64,000 nucleotides of DNA from Gimesia algae (GCF_007746795.1 NZ_CP036343.1:432181-496180); one strand, 5' to 3'. Counted from the stretch's first letter, positions 1 through 10,270 are shown. A program made the numbers and translations. Notes: a model not told the origin generated them from the sequence alone.

Positions 1-809
1 CCTGCAGACCAGCCGCTGGCTGCCATCAGTGAGGTAATGGAAACGGCGTCTAATGGTTTGTGTAAGGCAATTGCCAGAAAGGTTCCCAGCCCGAACAGTG
101 AGAGGAAGACTTCGTGATGCTGCTCAGCAACGATGCTGGCACCGAGTGCGAGTCCGTCAATCAGGGTATGCAATGCCAGGCCGAAGGCAATGCCGACCCA
201 GCTCAGATGATGCGAGTGCGCGTGCGTATGAGAATGCACGGGAGCATGCGCGTGATGATGGTCGCAGTCATGATCATGATCGTGGTCGTGTGTGTGCCCT
301 TCCTCTTCCAGTTCCACAGTTCCATGCTGATGAAAATGAAAGGTACGCAGCAAGAAGAACAGGGTAATCACTCCTGCCATCATCCACCAGACGGCCCGGT
401 CGATTGATCCCATTTCGGCCACGGCGTGCGGCAGCAGATGAAAGACACCGATACCCAGCATGAGTCCGCCGACAAAGCTGATCAGTGTTTCCATGCGGGT
501 GTGTGTTAAACGGACCAGGGAAGGCAACCAGCCCCCGAGTAATGAAGAACCAACGATGACGACACAGTAAATCCCCAGCAGGGTATAGGACCAGGAGTTG
601 TCAGCGGGCGTGGTTGTTTCTGCTTCTGTTTCTGTTTCTGCGACAGCGGATTTCTGATTTTCATTAGCCGTGTGGACATGCTCATGTTCCGCCGCCATGG
701 TGGGGCGCGTGAGAAAGAAGCCGGGGGCGACCAGAAAGACGAGCAGCGGAATCGTTAATAACAGGAGCGTGATTCTCACGTCGTTTTTAAAAGGAGAAAG
801 CGGTTTCAT
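1..809 (-). CDS. ZIP-family metal transporter, C-terminus cut by window start
   Basis: The minus-strand frame is open from ATG at 809 to the window edge (269 codons), so the C-terminus is missing. The predicted protein has an N-terminal hydrophobic segment (about residues 12-33) and further membrane segments around 75-97, 108-130, 140-157, 203-225 and 235-255. A very His-rich cytoplasmic-type loop (about 171-201, mostly His alternating with Asp, Ala or Thr) precedes the HTLIDG motif at 214-219; HKPLD follows at 250-254. These match the metal-binding TM4/TM5 signatures of ZIP (Zn/Fe permease) proteins and the histidine loop typical of that family. The likely role is divalent-metal transport at the inner membrane. 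The metal cannot be read from sequence; zinc is the usual default. Confidence 0.85.
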   Translation of the reverse strand, partial: MKPLSPFKNDVRITLLLLTIPLLVFLVAPGFFLTRPTMAAEHEHVHTANENQKSAVAETETEAETTTPADNSWSYTLLGIYCVVIVGSSLLGGWLPSLVRLTHTRMETLISFVGGLMLGIGVFHLLPHAVAEMGSIDRAVWWMMAGVITLFFLLRTFHFHQHGTVELEEEGHTHDHDHDHDCDHHHAHAPVHSHTHAHSHHLSWVGIAFGLALHTLIDGLALGASIVAEQHHEVFLSLFGLGTFLAIALHKPLDAVSITSLMAASGWSA

Positions 810-1408
810 CGAGTTAAAAAGCCACCTGTGATTGTCACTGTAAGCAGAAGAGGGTACCGGGATGCTCACTACATCGGCACTCTCCGATTGTAATAGCAAA
901 CTAATTGCGATTGAATTTAGCTTTTATTTCGGATCAGTACAAGACTCCCCGGAATTCTTATGCAGGAAGATTCTGAACTTTTGAACTCTGGTTGTGATTT
1001 AAAGTAGTAAATACAAACAAAATAGATACTTAGACTCCAATGTTACTGGTGGAAGTCGCTACCGCACAGGGGAGGGAAGGATTTCGTGATGTATTGACTG
1101 GCGATTCCAGTGAAGAGTCGAGTTTTTCAGGCTCAAGCAGAGGGTTTCTTTCATCTGATCCAGATAGATTCAAATAAGTATAGCTTTCCTCTTGGTTTAT
1201 TGCGTTAAGCTGTTCCGGTTAGGTGTTTTGTTACGGGTGTGTGTGTTGTGAGTTTGAATGTAAAGGTCCTTCATCGTTTCTTAATCTTTTCTTTAAATTT
1301 GAACCGCCGATAAGCATTCTAAGGATCAGGGTATTTCTGCAGGGTTGCAGAGATACAAATAACACCTCAAAACCGCCTGAAACGGATTGCGGGCGATAGT
1401 CATCAGGG
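810..1408. other. Intergenic region between ZIP transporter and porin
   Basis: About 600 bases between two divergently transcribed genes, with no convincing ORF. The part near 890-1030 is AT-rich and must hold the ZIP promoter and perhaps the porin promoter. The long leader of the porin gene (about 1,150-1,408) could form an mRNA 5' UTR. I recognised no riboswitch, operator or repeat. Confidence 0.5.
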
Positions 1409-3001
1409 ATGAAGATGCGCACATTTATTAAAACGGCAGGAATTCTCCTGCTGCTGGGAGTTATGTTCCGTCCATCGAGTGTTTCGGCGGAAGATACGAA
1501 AATCAGTTCCGAGCAACTCGAGCGACTTCTAAACCGACTGGAACAGGCAGAACAGCGGATCCAGGAACTGGAAGAAACAAAGCCAGTCACGCCACCTCCC
1601 ACTCCTCAGCCAGTTCCGTCACTACCCCCCAAACTGGAGCGTGCAGCGGGTGGGCTGGATGATTCCGACGAGATTCTGATCAATAACTACACAGACGACT
1701 CAGGCTCACCTGCCTTTGAAACGCGGCTTTCGACTCTGGAAGAAGACTGGAAAAAATTCTCCGAGTCGGAAAAAGAGAAAAAGGCAAAGGATGCTTCCAA
1801 AGCGACGACGATGAAAATCACGGGGCGAGTTCATCTGGATGGATGGAATTTCACAAATAATACTCCCGGAATTGCTGCGTTCAATAATCCTGCTGATCCC
1901 ATGGATCCTGAAAATAACTTTGAGTTTCGTCGGTTGCGACTGGGATTTGCGGGCGACATCAAAGACAACATGCTCTACAAGCTGGAGTTTGATTTTGATG
2001 ATGCGAACGACCCGACTATCAAGGATGCCTATATTGGCTGGAACGATCTGCCGGTCTTTCAGACTCTGTTGATTGGTAATCAGAAGCGTCCGCTGGGTAT
2101 GGACCACCTCAACAGTAGTCGTTTTAACTGGTTCCTCGAACGCCCTCTGGTAATTGAAGCCTTTAACCAGGATGCCCGACGCCTGGGGATTGCCGCCTAC
2201 GGTGTTTCAGAAGAAGAGACCTGGAACTGGCGCTATGGTATTTATGAACTGGAAAATATAGCCAATGACTCAGGGTATACCGGCGATGCGGGTCAGTACA
2301 GCATCAACGGACGTCTGGCGGGGACTCCCTGGTACGATGAAACTTCGGGGGGGCGTGGTTATCTGCATTTGGGTATTGCCGACATGTGGGCGAAGCCGGA
2401 CGGAGATCCGAGCGCGTCCGCCTCTAATAACAATGAAGCCCGTTTCCGTACCCGACCCGAAGCGCGGACAGGCAGCGTTCGCTGGCTGGACACAGGTGCG
2501 ATTGCCGGAGCTACCTGGTTCAACACACTGGGGCTGGAAGCGATGCTGACACTCGGGTCATTCTCCGTCGTCAGTGAGTACCAGGTTACCTCCGTCGGGC
2601 GTGGTGCTACGGGACCAGACTTAACCTTCGAAGGTGGTTATGTGGAAGCTGGTTACTTCCTGACAGGCGAATATCAGCCTATCAACCGCAGGACAGGAAC
2701 AATTGAACGGATCAAACCGCTGGAAAACTTCTTCTGGGTCAATACCTGTGACGGTGAGACCGGCGGTGGCTGGGGAGCCTGGCAGGTGATTGCCCGTTAT
2801 TCCTATCTGGATCTGTCAGATGGAAATGTTACGGGTGGTGATGAAAGAAACTTCACCGCTGGTCTGGTCTGGTGGTGGAATTCGCATGCCCGCATGCAGT
2901 TTAACTACGTTCATGCCCAGATTGATGACAGAGGGCCCATTGATGGTTACACCGGCGGTCGATCAGATATCTTTGGTGCTCGATTCAGTGTTGACTTCTA
3001 A
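1409..3001 (+). CDS. Phosphate-selective porin O/P-like outer-membrane protein
   Basis: The 530-residue product has a signal peptide (Lys/Arg start, hydrophobic 9-22, Ala-rich cleavage region ending SVSA), then a short coiled coil (about 29-55: Glu/Leu/Arg-rich) and a Pro-rich linker. Next comes a long beta-rich domain of alternating aromatic and polar residues ending in Phe (final residues SVDF), as expected for an outer-membrane barrel. Phrases such as FEFRRLRLGFAGD and YKLEFDFDDAN resemble the OprO/OprP porin family, in which an N-terminal coiled coil is common. The probable role is passive uptake of phosphate or other anions. It is followed 61 bases later by the Cys-rich gene. Start alternatives at codon 1 or 3 are equivalent. 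Confidence 0.8.
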   Translation: MKMRTFIKTAGILLLLGVMFRPSSVSAEDTKISSEQLERLLNRLEQAEQRIQELEETKPVTPPPTPQPVPSLPPKLERAAGGLDDSDEILINNYTDDSGSPAFETRLSTLEEDWKKFSESEKEKKAKDASKATTMKITGRVHLDGWNFTNNTPGIAAFNNPADPMDPENNFEFRRLRLGFAGDIKDNMLYKLEFDFDDANDPTIKDAYIGWNDLPVFQTLLIGNQKRPLGMDHLNSSRFNWFLERPLVIEAFNQDARRLGIAAYGVSEEETWNWRYGIYELENIANDSGYTGDAGQYSINGRLAGTPWYDETSGGRGYLHLGIADMWAKPDGDPSASASNNNEARFRTRPEARTGSVRWLDTGAIAGATWFNTLGLEAMLTLGSFSVVSEYQVTSVGRGATGPDLTFEGGYVEAGYFLTGEYQPINRRTGTIERIKPLENFFWVNTCDGETGGGWGAWQVIARYSYLDLSDGNVTGGDERNFTAGLVWWWNSHARMQFNYVHAQIDDRGPIDGYTGGRSDIFGARFSVDF

Positions 3002-3062
3002 ACTCAAAGCAGTTTCAGCGACGGACATTATTTAACGTTTTGACTCTCAGGAAGTGAGACTT

Positions 3063-3518
3063 ATGAAATATATTGGAATAGTTATGCTGGCTGTCACGGT
3101 CAGTCTTTCGGGAGGGGCTCAAAGCTCGGCTGAGTTAAAGCCAGGGGCCTCCTGCAGCGATCAGGCGAATGGAACCTGTCACAACAACTGTTGCTCACAC
3201 GGATGCAAAACCTGTCGTCTGTATGTAGAGACATTAAAAGTGAAAAAGCATTGCTTTCGCATCGAGTGCAAAGACATCTGTATTCCGCCGGTCCGCTTTC
3301 CCTGGCAGAAATGCTGCGAACTCAAATGTGGGAAAGTAAAAACCGTACGCGTATTGAAGAAGCACGAATACACGTGCGAAAAGTGTGGATACAAGTGGGA
3401 CGTCGAAAATATGTGCGGTGCCTGCTCGACAGGGAACTGTGAAACAGTACTTCCCCCGGCAGTCAAAGCGGCAGCTCAGCCACCATTGGCGCCGGCGACT
3501 TCTGTCAGAAAACGGTAG
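3063..3518 (+). CDS. Cys-rich exported hypothetical protein
   Basis: I do not recognise a named family. The start is placed at ATG 3063 rather than an in-frame GTG 9 bases earlier, because AGGAAG lies just ahead at good spacing. The 151-residue product has a signal peptide (MKYIGIVMLAVTVSL, cleavage near SSA). It has about 17 cysteines, including NNCC, CKTC, KCCELKC, CEKC and CGAC arrangements; the C-terminal CEKC...CGAC pair looks like a zinc ribbon. The cysteines could be disulfides outside the cytoplasm or metal ligands. Its position between a porin and an RND pump in a metal-transport neighbourhood suggests a periplasmic metal-related role, but that is inference only. Confidence 0.6.
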   Translation: MKYIGIVMLAVTVSLSGGAQSSAELKPGASCSDQANGTCHNNCCSHGCKTCRLYVETLKVKKHCFRIECKDICIPPVRFPWQKCCELKCGKVKTVRVLKKHEYTCEKCGYKWDVENMCGACSTGNCETVLPPAVKAAAQPPLAPATSVRKR

Positions 3519-3531
3519 ACTGATTTGAAGC

Positions 3532-3564
3532 TTCAGCGGGGGCCTGCTTCCGGTCCCTGCTGAA
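3532..3564. terminator. Hairpin between convergent genes, probable bidirectional terminator
   Basis: Arms 3532-3544 and 3552-3564 pair over 13 positions (two as G-T), with a 7-base loop. It is followed on the plus strand by TTTG and sits in the 64-base gap between the convergent Cys-rich and RND genes. Confidence 0.6.
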
Positions 3565-3582
3565 TTTGATATTCATAAGTCG

Positions 3583-6500
3583 TTATGTGGACGGCCTGAC
3601 TTTCTGGCGATGTACCAGAGAATAGATACAGGGTACCAGAATCAGTGTCAGTACGGTGGAGACGACCATCCCGCCAAGTAGCGCGCGTGCCAGGGGTATC
3701 ATCGCTTCATTGCCTGGTGCAAACTGGAATGACAGTGGGATCATCGAGGCAACCAGTGTGAGGGACGTCATTAAGATAGGACGTAATCGTACTTGCGCAG
3801 CTGACAGCGCGGCTTCACGGGGAGAAAGCCCCTGTTCTCGACGCCGATTTGCAAATTCGACCAGTAAAATGGAGTTGTTCACGACGACGCCTATCATCAT
3901 CAGGGTTCCCATCAATGACTGGATATTGATGTAGGTATCAGTCAGAAACAGGATCAGCAGTACGCCACCCAGTCCCAGGGGAACTGCGAGCATGATGATC
4001 AGCGGGTCAATAAATGAGCGGAACTGAGCCATCAAAACCAGGTAGACCAGTACCCCGGCGACCAGCAGTCCCATCCCCAGCAGGCTCATACCTGTCTGCA
4101 TGGTTTCAACAGGCCCGCGTAGTGATGTCGAAACGCCATTTTCGAATTTCAGCTTGTCCAGGGCGTTTCTGATGTCTTGAGCGACAGAACCGATATCTCT
4201 CCCCACAACATTGACATAGACATCATTGACCCGCGAAATGTTGTAGTGCGCGATTTCTCCTGGAATGGTGACGCGCTCTATGGTGGCTATATTGGACAGG
4301 GGGATGGTCACCGGTCCGTTGGGGGTACTGAGTGAGAGTGGAATGTTTCGGATTTCATCGAGCGTCTGGAACTCATTTGATTTGTATTGCACTCCCATAA
4401 AAAAGTCGACACCCGATTTAGGATCGATCCAGATTGTGGGGGAGTAGCCGACGCTGGATCCGAGAGCCGTTAATACCGTCTGGGCGACTTCTTCCTGATC
4501 AACACCCAGATACTTGGCGCGGGTGCGGTCTACCTGAATATCAAATTGAGGGTAGTCCAGCGACTGTGCGATCTGAACGTCCTGTGTGCCCGGAATCTGC
4601 TGAACCACATCTACAATTTTTTCAGCGGCATTTCGACACTGATCCAGAGTTCCTGCTGCGACCTGGACATTGATCGGGGTGGGAACGCCTTCGTTCAAAG
4701 CCAGATTAATGATCCCTCCGGAGACGAACAGGAACTCTTCCATGGGATATTTTTTCGCCAGTTTTCCACGTAGTTCCTGAATGTAATCGCGAGTACTCGT
4801 GGAACGTTTTTCCTGGTTCAGATTGACGATCAGGTATGCAGTGTCGGGTCCCGAGTTTGAACTGAGCACTGTGGAGAATCCGGCCCCTTTTCCGACGGGC
4901 AGCCCGATGTTCGCGATCAGTGTTTCAATTTCTTCGGGTGGTATGACTTCCTTTACGGTCTCTTCGATGCTGGCGACCAGCTTCTCAGTTTCGATTAATT
5001 CTGTGCCGGGTAGAGTTTTGATTCTGATTTCAAATGTTCCCGCGTCGACATCAGGGAAGAGCTCTGTACCAATCAAAGGCCAAAGGAGGAACGTAGTGCC
5101 AATGCCGGCGACGATAATCAGTCCGCTGAGGGCAGGTGCTTTCAGGACCGTATTCAGGAAATTTCCGTACAGACCGTGTGGTTTTGAGTCCGGGGAATTG
5201 TCTGCTGCTTCCGTCTCGGTTTCGGTTTTCCGGTCACGTATGCGTTCACGGACAAATGTCGCACAAAAGGCTGGGACGACAGTTAAGGCCAGAACATAAG
5301 AGGCGCCAATGGTAAAGGTTGCCGCCAGTGACAGTGGTGCAAACAGATATTTAATCATGCCTGTCAGAAAGACGGCAGGTAGGAATACAGCCAGCGTGGT
5401 GATTGTCCCAGCCAGAATCGCTCCGGAAACTTCGATTGTTCCTTCTCGGGCGGCGTCGAGTGCTGTTTTCCCCATGCGTTGATGTCGAATGATATTTTCC
5501 ACGACAACAATCCCGGCGTCCACAACCGTACCGATGGCTAATGCGATTCCTCCCAGCGTCATGACATTGATCGTCTGTCCGGTAAAAGCAAATCCCAGGC
5601 CGCCAATCAGAATGGATAACACGATCATGGAAACAATGATGAGTGTTGGTAACAGTCGACGCAGGAAAATGAAAACGACCACCGTCACGAGCAGGGCACC
5701 CAGGCCTACCTGGCTGTAGAGGTTGGACATGGCTTGCCTGATGTAATGTGACTGATCTGAGACCAGGGTCACTTCCGTGGCTTCCGGGATATCACCCCGC
5801 TCTTTCATCTTGGGGATTTCTGTCGCGATTCCTTCATAAATGCGGTCGACGACCGCGATTGTGTTTTCTCCGGGTTCCCTCAACAGCGGGCAGTAGACAC
5901 TGCGTTTTCCGTTCACTCTGACAATATTATATTGCAGGGCCGCATCGTCTTTCACTTCGCCCAGATCGCGAATAAAAATCGGACGCCCCTCTCGCACTGC
6001 GACGGGAATCGCCTCAATTTCGTCTGTGGTGGGCAAGGTGTTTTTGGGGTGAATCTGATAGTCCATGCCTCCCATGCGTGCCGTTCCTGCAGCCAGCACC
6101 AGGTTCGATTTTTTCAGGGCTTCCACAACATCTGTTGTGCTGACATGATATGCCTGAAGTTTCACCGGATCGACATACACCATCATCTGGCGAAATTTTC
6201 CACCAAACGGGTGGGGGATCTGGACTCCTTTTAACCCTCCCATTTTGTTACGGACGGCGTAATAGCCGATGCTGTAAAGCTCAGATTCACTCAAGCCTTC
6301 CCCCGAAATCGCTGCCAGAACGACCGGCAGGTTCGAGGGTTCGCTGCGGAGTGTGAATGGCCATTCGATGCCGGGAGGCAAGTGGAACATGTCACTGGCT
6401 TCCAGGTTGACGATATCGTTCATTGCTGAACTCGGATCTGCGCCCGCCTGAAAGAAAATTTTGATTACGGCAGCGCCGGGAACCGTGCGTGATTCCTGAT

Positions 6501-6735
6501 GTTCAATTTTCCCGGCTAGAGTCAAAGCGCGTTCGACTCGCGAGGTGACAGATTTTTCCATATCCAGAGTGGGTAAGCCCGGGTAGGAGAAAAAACTGAC
6601 AACCACCGGCTTCTTGAAGTCCGGTAAAATATCGATGGTAATTCCCGGAATGACTGCGGCGCCGAGCAAACATAATGCGACCGCTCCTGCCAGTACTGCA
6701 TATCGGTTTTTGAGTGAAAAATTGATAAGTCCCAT
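3583..6735 (-). CDS. RND efflux transporter, inner-membrane permease
   Basis: The 1,050-residue product has the RND architecture: TM1 at the N-terminus, a large periplasmic porter loop, a block of TM helices around 335-500, a second periplasmic loop and a final block of TM helices (about 860-1,040). In TM4 the motif reads GTVVDAGIVVVEN, with one Asp where AcrB has an Asp pair; a single Asp here is shared with heavy-metal pumps such as CusA. The substrate therefore cannot be called drug or metal with confidence. It would be driven by the proton gradient, with the adaptor encoded 73 bases upstream on the same strand and the TolC-like channel divergently at 8420. Length is normal for the family. 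Confidence 0.9.
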   Translation of the reverse strand: MGLINFSLKNRYAVLAGAVALCLLGAAVIPGITIDILPDFKKPVVVSFFSYPGLPTLDMEKSVTSRVERALTLAGKIEHQESRTVPGAAVIKIFFQAGADPSSAMNDIVNLEASDMFHLPPGIEWPFTLRSEPSNLPVVLAAISGEGLSESELYSIGYYAVRNKMGGLKGVQIPHPFGGKFRQMMVYVDPVKLQAYHVSTTDVVEALKKSNLVLAAGTARMGGMDYQIHPKNTLPTTDEIEAIPVAVREGRPIFIRDLGEVKDDAALQYNIVRVNGKRSVYCPLLREPGENTIAVVDRIYEGIATEIPKMKERGDIPEATEVTLVSDQSHYIRQAMSNLYSQVGLGALLVTVVVFIFLRRLLPTLIIVSMIVLSILIGGLGFAFTGQTINVMTLGGIALAIGTVVDAGIVVVENIIRHQRMGKTALDAAREGTIEVSGAILAGTITTLAVFLPAVFLTGMIKYLFAPLSLAATFTIGASYVLALTVVPAFCATFVRERIRDRKTETETEAADNSPDSKPHGLYGNFLNTVLKAPALSGLIIVAGIGTTFLLWPLIGTELFPDVDAGTFEIRIKTLPGTELIETEKLVASIEETVKEVIPPEEIETLIANIGLPVGKGAGFSTVLSSNSGPDTAYLIVNLNQEKRSTSTRDYIQELRGKLAKKYPMEEFLFVSGGIINLALNEGVPTPINVQVAAGTLDQCRNAAEKIVDVVQQIPGTQDVQIAQSLDYPQFDIQVDRTRAKYLGVDQEEVAQTVLTALGSSVGYSPTIWIDPKSGVDFFMGVQYKSNEFQTLDEIRNIPLSLSTPNGPVTIPLSNIATIERVTIPGEIAHYNISRVNDVYVNVVGRDIGSVAQDIRNALDKLKFENGVSTSLRGPVETMQTGMSLLGMGLLVAGVLVYLVLMAQFRSFIDPLIIMLAVPLGLGGVLLILFLTDTYINIQSLMGTLMMIGVVVNNSILLVEFANRRREQGLSPREAALSAAQVRLRPILMTSLTLVASMIPLSFQFAPGNEAMIPLARALLGGMVVSTVLTLILVPCIYSLVHRQKVRPST

Positions 6736-6808
6736 TACGTCCGCGCTTTCATGTCTGTCACTGTTTCAGAATCGTCACCGCCACTGACTCAACAAATAGA
6801 GGTGGTCT

Positions 6809-8140
6809 TTAGTGGATGGGTGCAACTTTCTCGCCGGTCTTAAAGCGCTTCAAATGGGCATCCACGACTTTCTGCCCCGGTTGGAGTCCGGACAGAATCT
6901 CGATCGAATTGCCGTTGTCCATGCCTGTGGTCACAGGAACGATGGAAACGATGTCATCAGTCACCGCATAGACAAAGGCTTTCCCCGATTCAAAACGAAT
7001 TGCTCTTGCAGGCAGCATGTTTGCAGCAGCAGGCGAACCCAGCGAGATGGTTGCCTGGCCGAACATCCCGGGGATGAGTTTTCGGGACGGGTTCTGGACT
7101 TCCGCCTCGACAAGCATCGTGCGTGTGTGGGGGTCGAGTTTTCCCGTGAATCGAGTCACTGCGACTTTGAGTTCTTCCTCTGCCGGGAAAGAAGGGAAGC
7201 TCAATTTTACCACATCCCCTCGACTGATGAAGGCGGCATCAACTTCGGGAACAGGTATCTCAACGCGCACTTTCTCAATCTGGTCAATCTCAAACAGTGG
7301 TTCACCTTTACCAACTTCATTTCCTTCGCGCACCAAGTCTCCTGGATTGACGGTGCGTCCCGTGATCATCCCTGAGAAAGGTGCTTTGATACTGGCATAA
7401 TTTAACAGTACATCCAGTTCTTCCAACTGGTGCCGGGCGATTGATGTTCGTGATTTTGCGACCTGCAGGTCAGCTTCGGCAGATTTCTGTTTTGCCCTGG
7501 CAACTACCACATCGGCGCTGGCGGAGTTAATGGCAGAACTCATGGTTTGCTGGTTGGCCAGTTCGGAATCGCGTTTTTTACGAACCTCATCAAGCACACG
7601 GCTTTCCAGCGATCTCCGTTGTACCAGATCACTGGTTCTGGCAAACTCTGCTTCTGCTGCTGCTACCAGAGCCTTCGTACGGTTCAGTTCCGATTTCGCC
7701 TGCAGCAATCTTGCTTCTGCAGACTGTACGTTGGCATGGCTCAATTGAATTCCGGCCTCGGCCCGTTTTTCCTCAGATTCAGACTGAGTGATTCGTGCTT
7801 CTATGATCTGACGCTGTTTCTGCAGTTCGGGGACATCGATGACAGCCAGAATTGTTCCCTGTTTGACGTAATCGCCGATATCAGCTTTGACCTCTTTCAC
7901 ATAGCCGCTGACCTTAGCTCGAATCTCTGTCTGATAGTAAGGCAGGACGGTGGCAGGTTGTGTTGTGGTTCTGGTGATCTGTTCCTGAGTCAGGGAAACC
8001 ATCTCAACGGGAACGGGCTGGGATGGCTTTTTCAGGCGCGTGACATCAGTTTCAACAGAGCAACCCATCAAAGCAGCAGTCATCGAAAACGCGCTGATGC
8101 TGAGACCCTTAATCAGGTTATGGTATGACTTCATGTACAT
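6809..8140 (-). CDS. RND periplasmic adaptor (membrane fusion) lipoprotein
   Basis: The 443-residue product begins with a lipoprotein signal; the lipobox is ALMGC with Cys at about residue 27. A biotinyl-lipoyl-like half follows (IRAKVSGYVKEVKADIGDYV), then a long Ala/Glu/Arg-rich coiled-coil hairpin (about 125-235), the second lipoyl half (IKAPFSGMITGRTVNPGDLV) and the beta-barrel/membrane-proximal domain. This is the standard adaptor layout of RND tripartite pumps. It is the first gene of a two-gene reverse operon with the permease. An alternative ATG lies two codons downstream and would not change the mature protein. Confidence 0.9.
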   Translation of the reverse strand: MYMKSYHNLIKGLSISAFSMTAALMGCSVETDVTRLKKPSQPVPVEMVSLTQEQITRTTTQPATVLPYYQTEIRAKVSGYVKEVKADIGDYVKQGTILAVIDVPELQKQRQIIEARITQSESEEKRAEAGIQLSHANVQSAEARLLQAKSELNRTKALVAAAEAEFARTSDLVQRRSLESRVLDEVRKKRDSELANQQTMSSAINSASADVVVARAKQKSAEADLQVAKSRTSIARHQLEELDVLLNYASIKAPFSGMITGRTVNPGDLVREGNEVGKGEPLFEIDQIEKVRVEIPVPEVDAAFISRGDVVKLSFPSFPAEEELKVAVTRFTGKLDPHTRTMLVEAEVQNPSRKLIPGMFGQATISLGSPAAANMLPARAIRFESGKAFVYAVTDDIVSIVPVTTGMDNGNSIEILSGLQPGQKVVDAHLKRFKTGEKVAPIH

Positions 8141-8419
8141 TCAGCCCTTGGTTCAGGAAATGTGTGAGAAAAACATAAATCTACCATTGAAAACAGGCAG
8201 ATTGTAGCTGGACACAAAGTAATTAGTACAGTTTCTGGAGCATTTAATTGGAAAGCCTTTACCAGGCCGCAAAGTCAACGCAAGCAGAGCAACTGTTTCA
8301 GGTCTTGTAAATCGTAAGCCAATTGAACGGCCTTTTCGTAAATGCCCGGGTGTTTTTGCCGATATAATCCAGACAGGGAGTGCAAATAGCTAAATCGCCA
8401 AAACACGGAAGGTTTTACA

Positions 8420-10270
8420 ATGGGGCTACGCAGGAGCAGGCTATGGATTGGATTCGGGCTTGCCTGTCTGACTGGTTGTTCGACAGTTCAAACCGCTTTC
8501 ACCGGCTCTGCAGATGACAGACCTGATGTTCCCAATCGTGCATCGATTCTGGCCGATAATGAACTGGATGAAGTTCTCCTGGCCCGCCCCTCCCGCAATA
8601 CACGTTATCTGTCTAAGAAAAAAGCCAGCCTGGTCAGTTTAAAGCCGCGGATTCCAGCCTCTGCTGGTGTTGCTGCTCAAAAGAACGACATACCTGCCTT
8701 GTCTGTAAATCAAATTGAGAGGGTCGAGCATGAGATTAATGCCCGGACTTCAAAGCCAGAGCCTGCCATCGGGACTTTGACCGTCAACGGTAAAACGTAT
8801 CGAGTGCAGTTACAGGAGGAGATCGTGGAACCAGCGACTGTTCCTGAAATCATTAACACCGCTTCAGTAAATGTACCGCCACCCGCCCCGGGGACTCTGC
8901 CGATTGCGGACTTTGATCAGTCAGAGTTCACGCCTGCTGCCGAGGATGCGCTGCGTCTCAATTTACCCACGGCCTTGTCGATGATCGGGGGAGAACATCC
9001 TGTTGTAGGTTTTGCCCAATGGCGGGTCCAGGAAGCATACGCAAGGCTGGATCAGGCCAATGTGCTCTGGCTGCCTTCAATCCAGCCCGGTTTCAGTTTT
9101 GATCGGCACGATGGAAATCTGCAGCCCAGTGACGGCTCGATTGTGGATGTCAATCGCAATTCGTTTCAGTACGGTCTTGGTGCAGGAGCAACAGGGGCGG
9201 GAACAACTCCGGTCCCTGGTTTAGTGGCTCGATTTCATCTGGCCGATGCGATCTTTCAGCCTGAGATTGCTGAGAAGACTGCCTGGGCGAGAGGGCATGC
9301 TGTTGACGGTGCGTTGAACGAGCAGCTGTATAAAGTCGCGTCAGCTTATCTGGAATTGCTCGAATCTGAACAGAACTTGCGGATCCTGGAAGAAACAAGA
9401 AATCACACAGCCGGCTTGGCCAAACTGACGCAGGACTATGCGGTGACCGGTCAGGGGCTGCAGGCTGATGCCGATCGAATGAAAACAGAATTGACCCTGG
9501 ATCAGAATCGCGTGGTGACGGGGCGTGAAAAGATCTCGCTTGCCTCGGCGCGGCTTTCAGAAACACTCAGTATTGATTCAGGCCAGGCCATTGTGCCTCT
9601 TGATTTCACCGTTGTTCCACTTGAACTGGTGGATCCCGATTTAGATAAAGGAACTCTCATCAGCACGGGTCTTGCAAATCGTCCCGAACTGAAGGAAGCA
9701 CAGGCGCTGGTTGCCGTTGCCTGTGAACAATATAAGCGACAGCGATATGCTCCGTTCATTCCCAGTGTTCTGCTGGGTTTCAGTAGTGGTGGTTTTGGCG
9801 GGGGGCTGAGTGACAGCTTGAATGATGTGGGAGGCCGTTACGATTTTGATGCGCTGGTGACCTGGGAAATTCGGAACCTGGGCTTTGGGGAAGGGGCCGC
9901 CCGCAGAGAAACTCAGGCACAAATTGAACAGGCAAAGTTCCAGCAGATAAAAATGCTCGATCAGGTTGCACGCGAAATTTCAGAAGCCCAGACTCAAGTG
10001 AAGCACCGGGCTGAAAGCATTAAGATTACTCGAGAAGGAATCAAAGCTGCCGAAGAGTCCTACCAGAGAAATCTGAGTCGAATTCGTGAGGGGCAGGGAC
10101 TGCCGATAGAGGTTTTACAGTCGGTAAGAGCGCTGGATGCTGCACGTCATGCTTATCTGACTTCCGTTGTCCAGTACAATCAGGCGCAGTTTCGACTGCA
10201 GTGGGCATTAGGCTGGCCTGTCTTTGATCCATCGGAACCTGTTGAGGATGGTTTAAGACTGCCTCAGTGA
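8420..10270 (+). CDS. TolC-family outer-membrane efflux lipoprotein
   Basis: 616 residues with a lipoprotein signal (lipobox ACLTGC, Cys20). A divergent, low-complexity N-terminal region (about 20-185) precedes the outer-membrane efflux protein fold: repeated long helices with the paired pattern AYLELLESEQNLRILEETR and AREISEAQTQVKHRAESI, which form the periplasmic tunnel. The protein is longer than typical TolC (about 450-500 residues) because of the N-terminal extension. It is transcribed away from the adaptor/permease operon across a 279-base gap. It is the obvious outer-membrane partner of that pump, although the divergent arrangement implies separate transcription. Confidence 0.85.
   Translation: MGLRRSRLWIGFGLACLTGCSTVQTAFTGSADDRPDVPNRASILADNELDEVLLARPSRNTRYLSKKKASLVSLKPRIPASAGVAAQKNDIPALSVNQIERVEHEINARTSKPEPAIGTLTVNGKTYRVQLQEEIVEPATVPEIINTASVNVPPPAPGTLPIADFDQSEFTPAAEDALRLNLPTALSMIGGEHPVVGFAQWRVQEAYARLDQANVLWLPSIQPGFSFDRHDGNLQPSDGSIVDVNRNSFQYGLGAGATGAGTTPVPGLVARFHLADAIFQPEIAEKTAWARGHAVDGALNEQLYKVASAYLELLESEQNLRILEETRNHTAGLAKLTQDYAVTGQGLQADADRMKTELTLDQNRVVTGREKISLASARLSETLSIDSGQAIVPLDFTVVPLELVDPDLDKGTLISTGLANRPELKEAQALVAVACEQYKRQRYAPFIPSVLLGFSSGGFGGGLSDSLNDVGGRYDFDALVTWEIRNLGFGEGAARRETQAQIEQAKFQQIKMLDQVAREISEAQTQVKHRAESIKITREGIKAAEESYQRNLSRIREGQGLPIEVLQSVRALDAARHAYLTSVVQYNQAQFRLQWALGWPVFDPSEPVEDGLRLPQ

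Noticed and set aside
1231..1602. 123-codon minus-strand frame over the porin start
   Set aside because: Mostly antisense to the porin signal region, without homology-like sequence.
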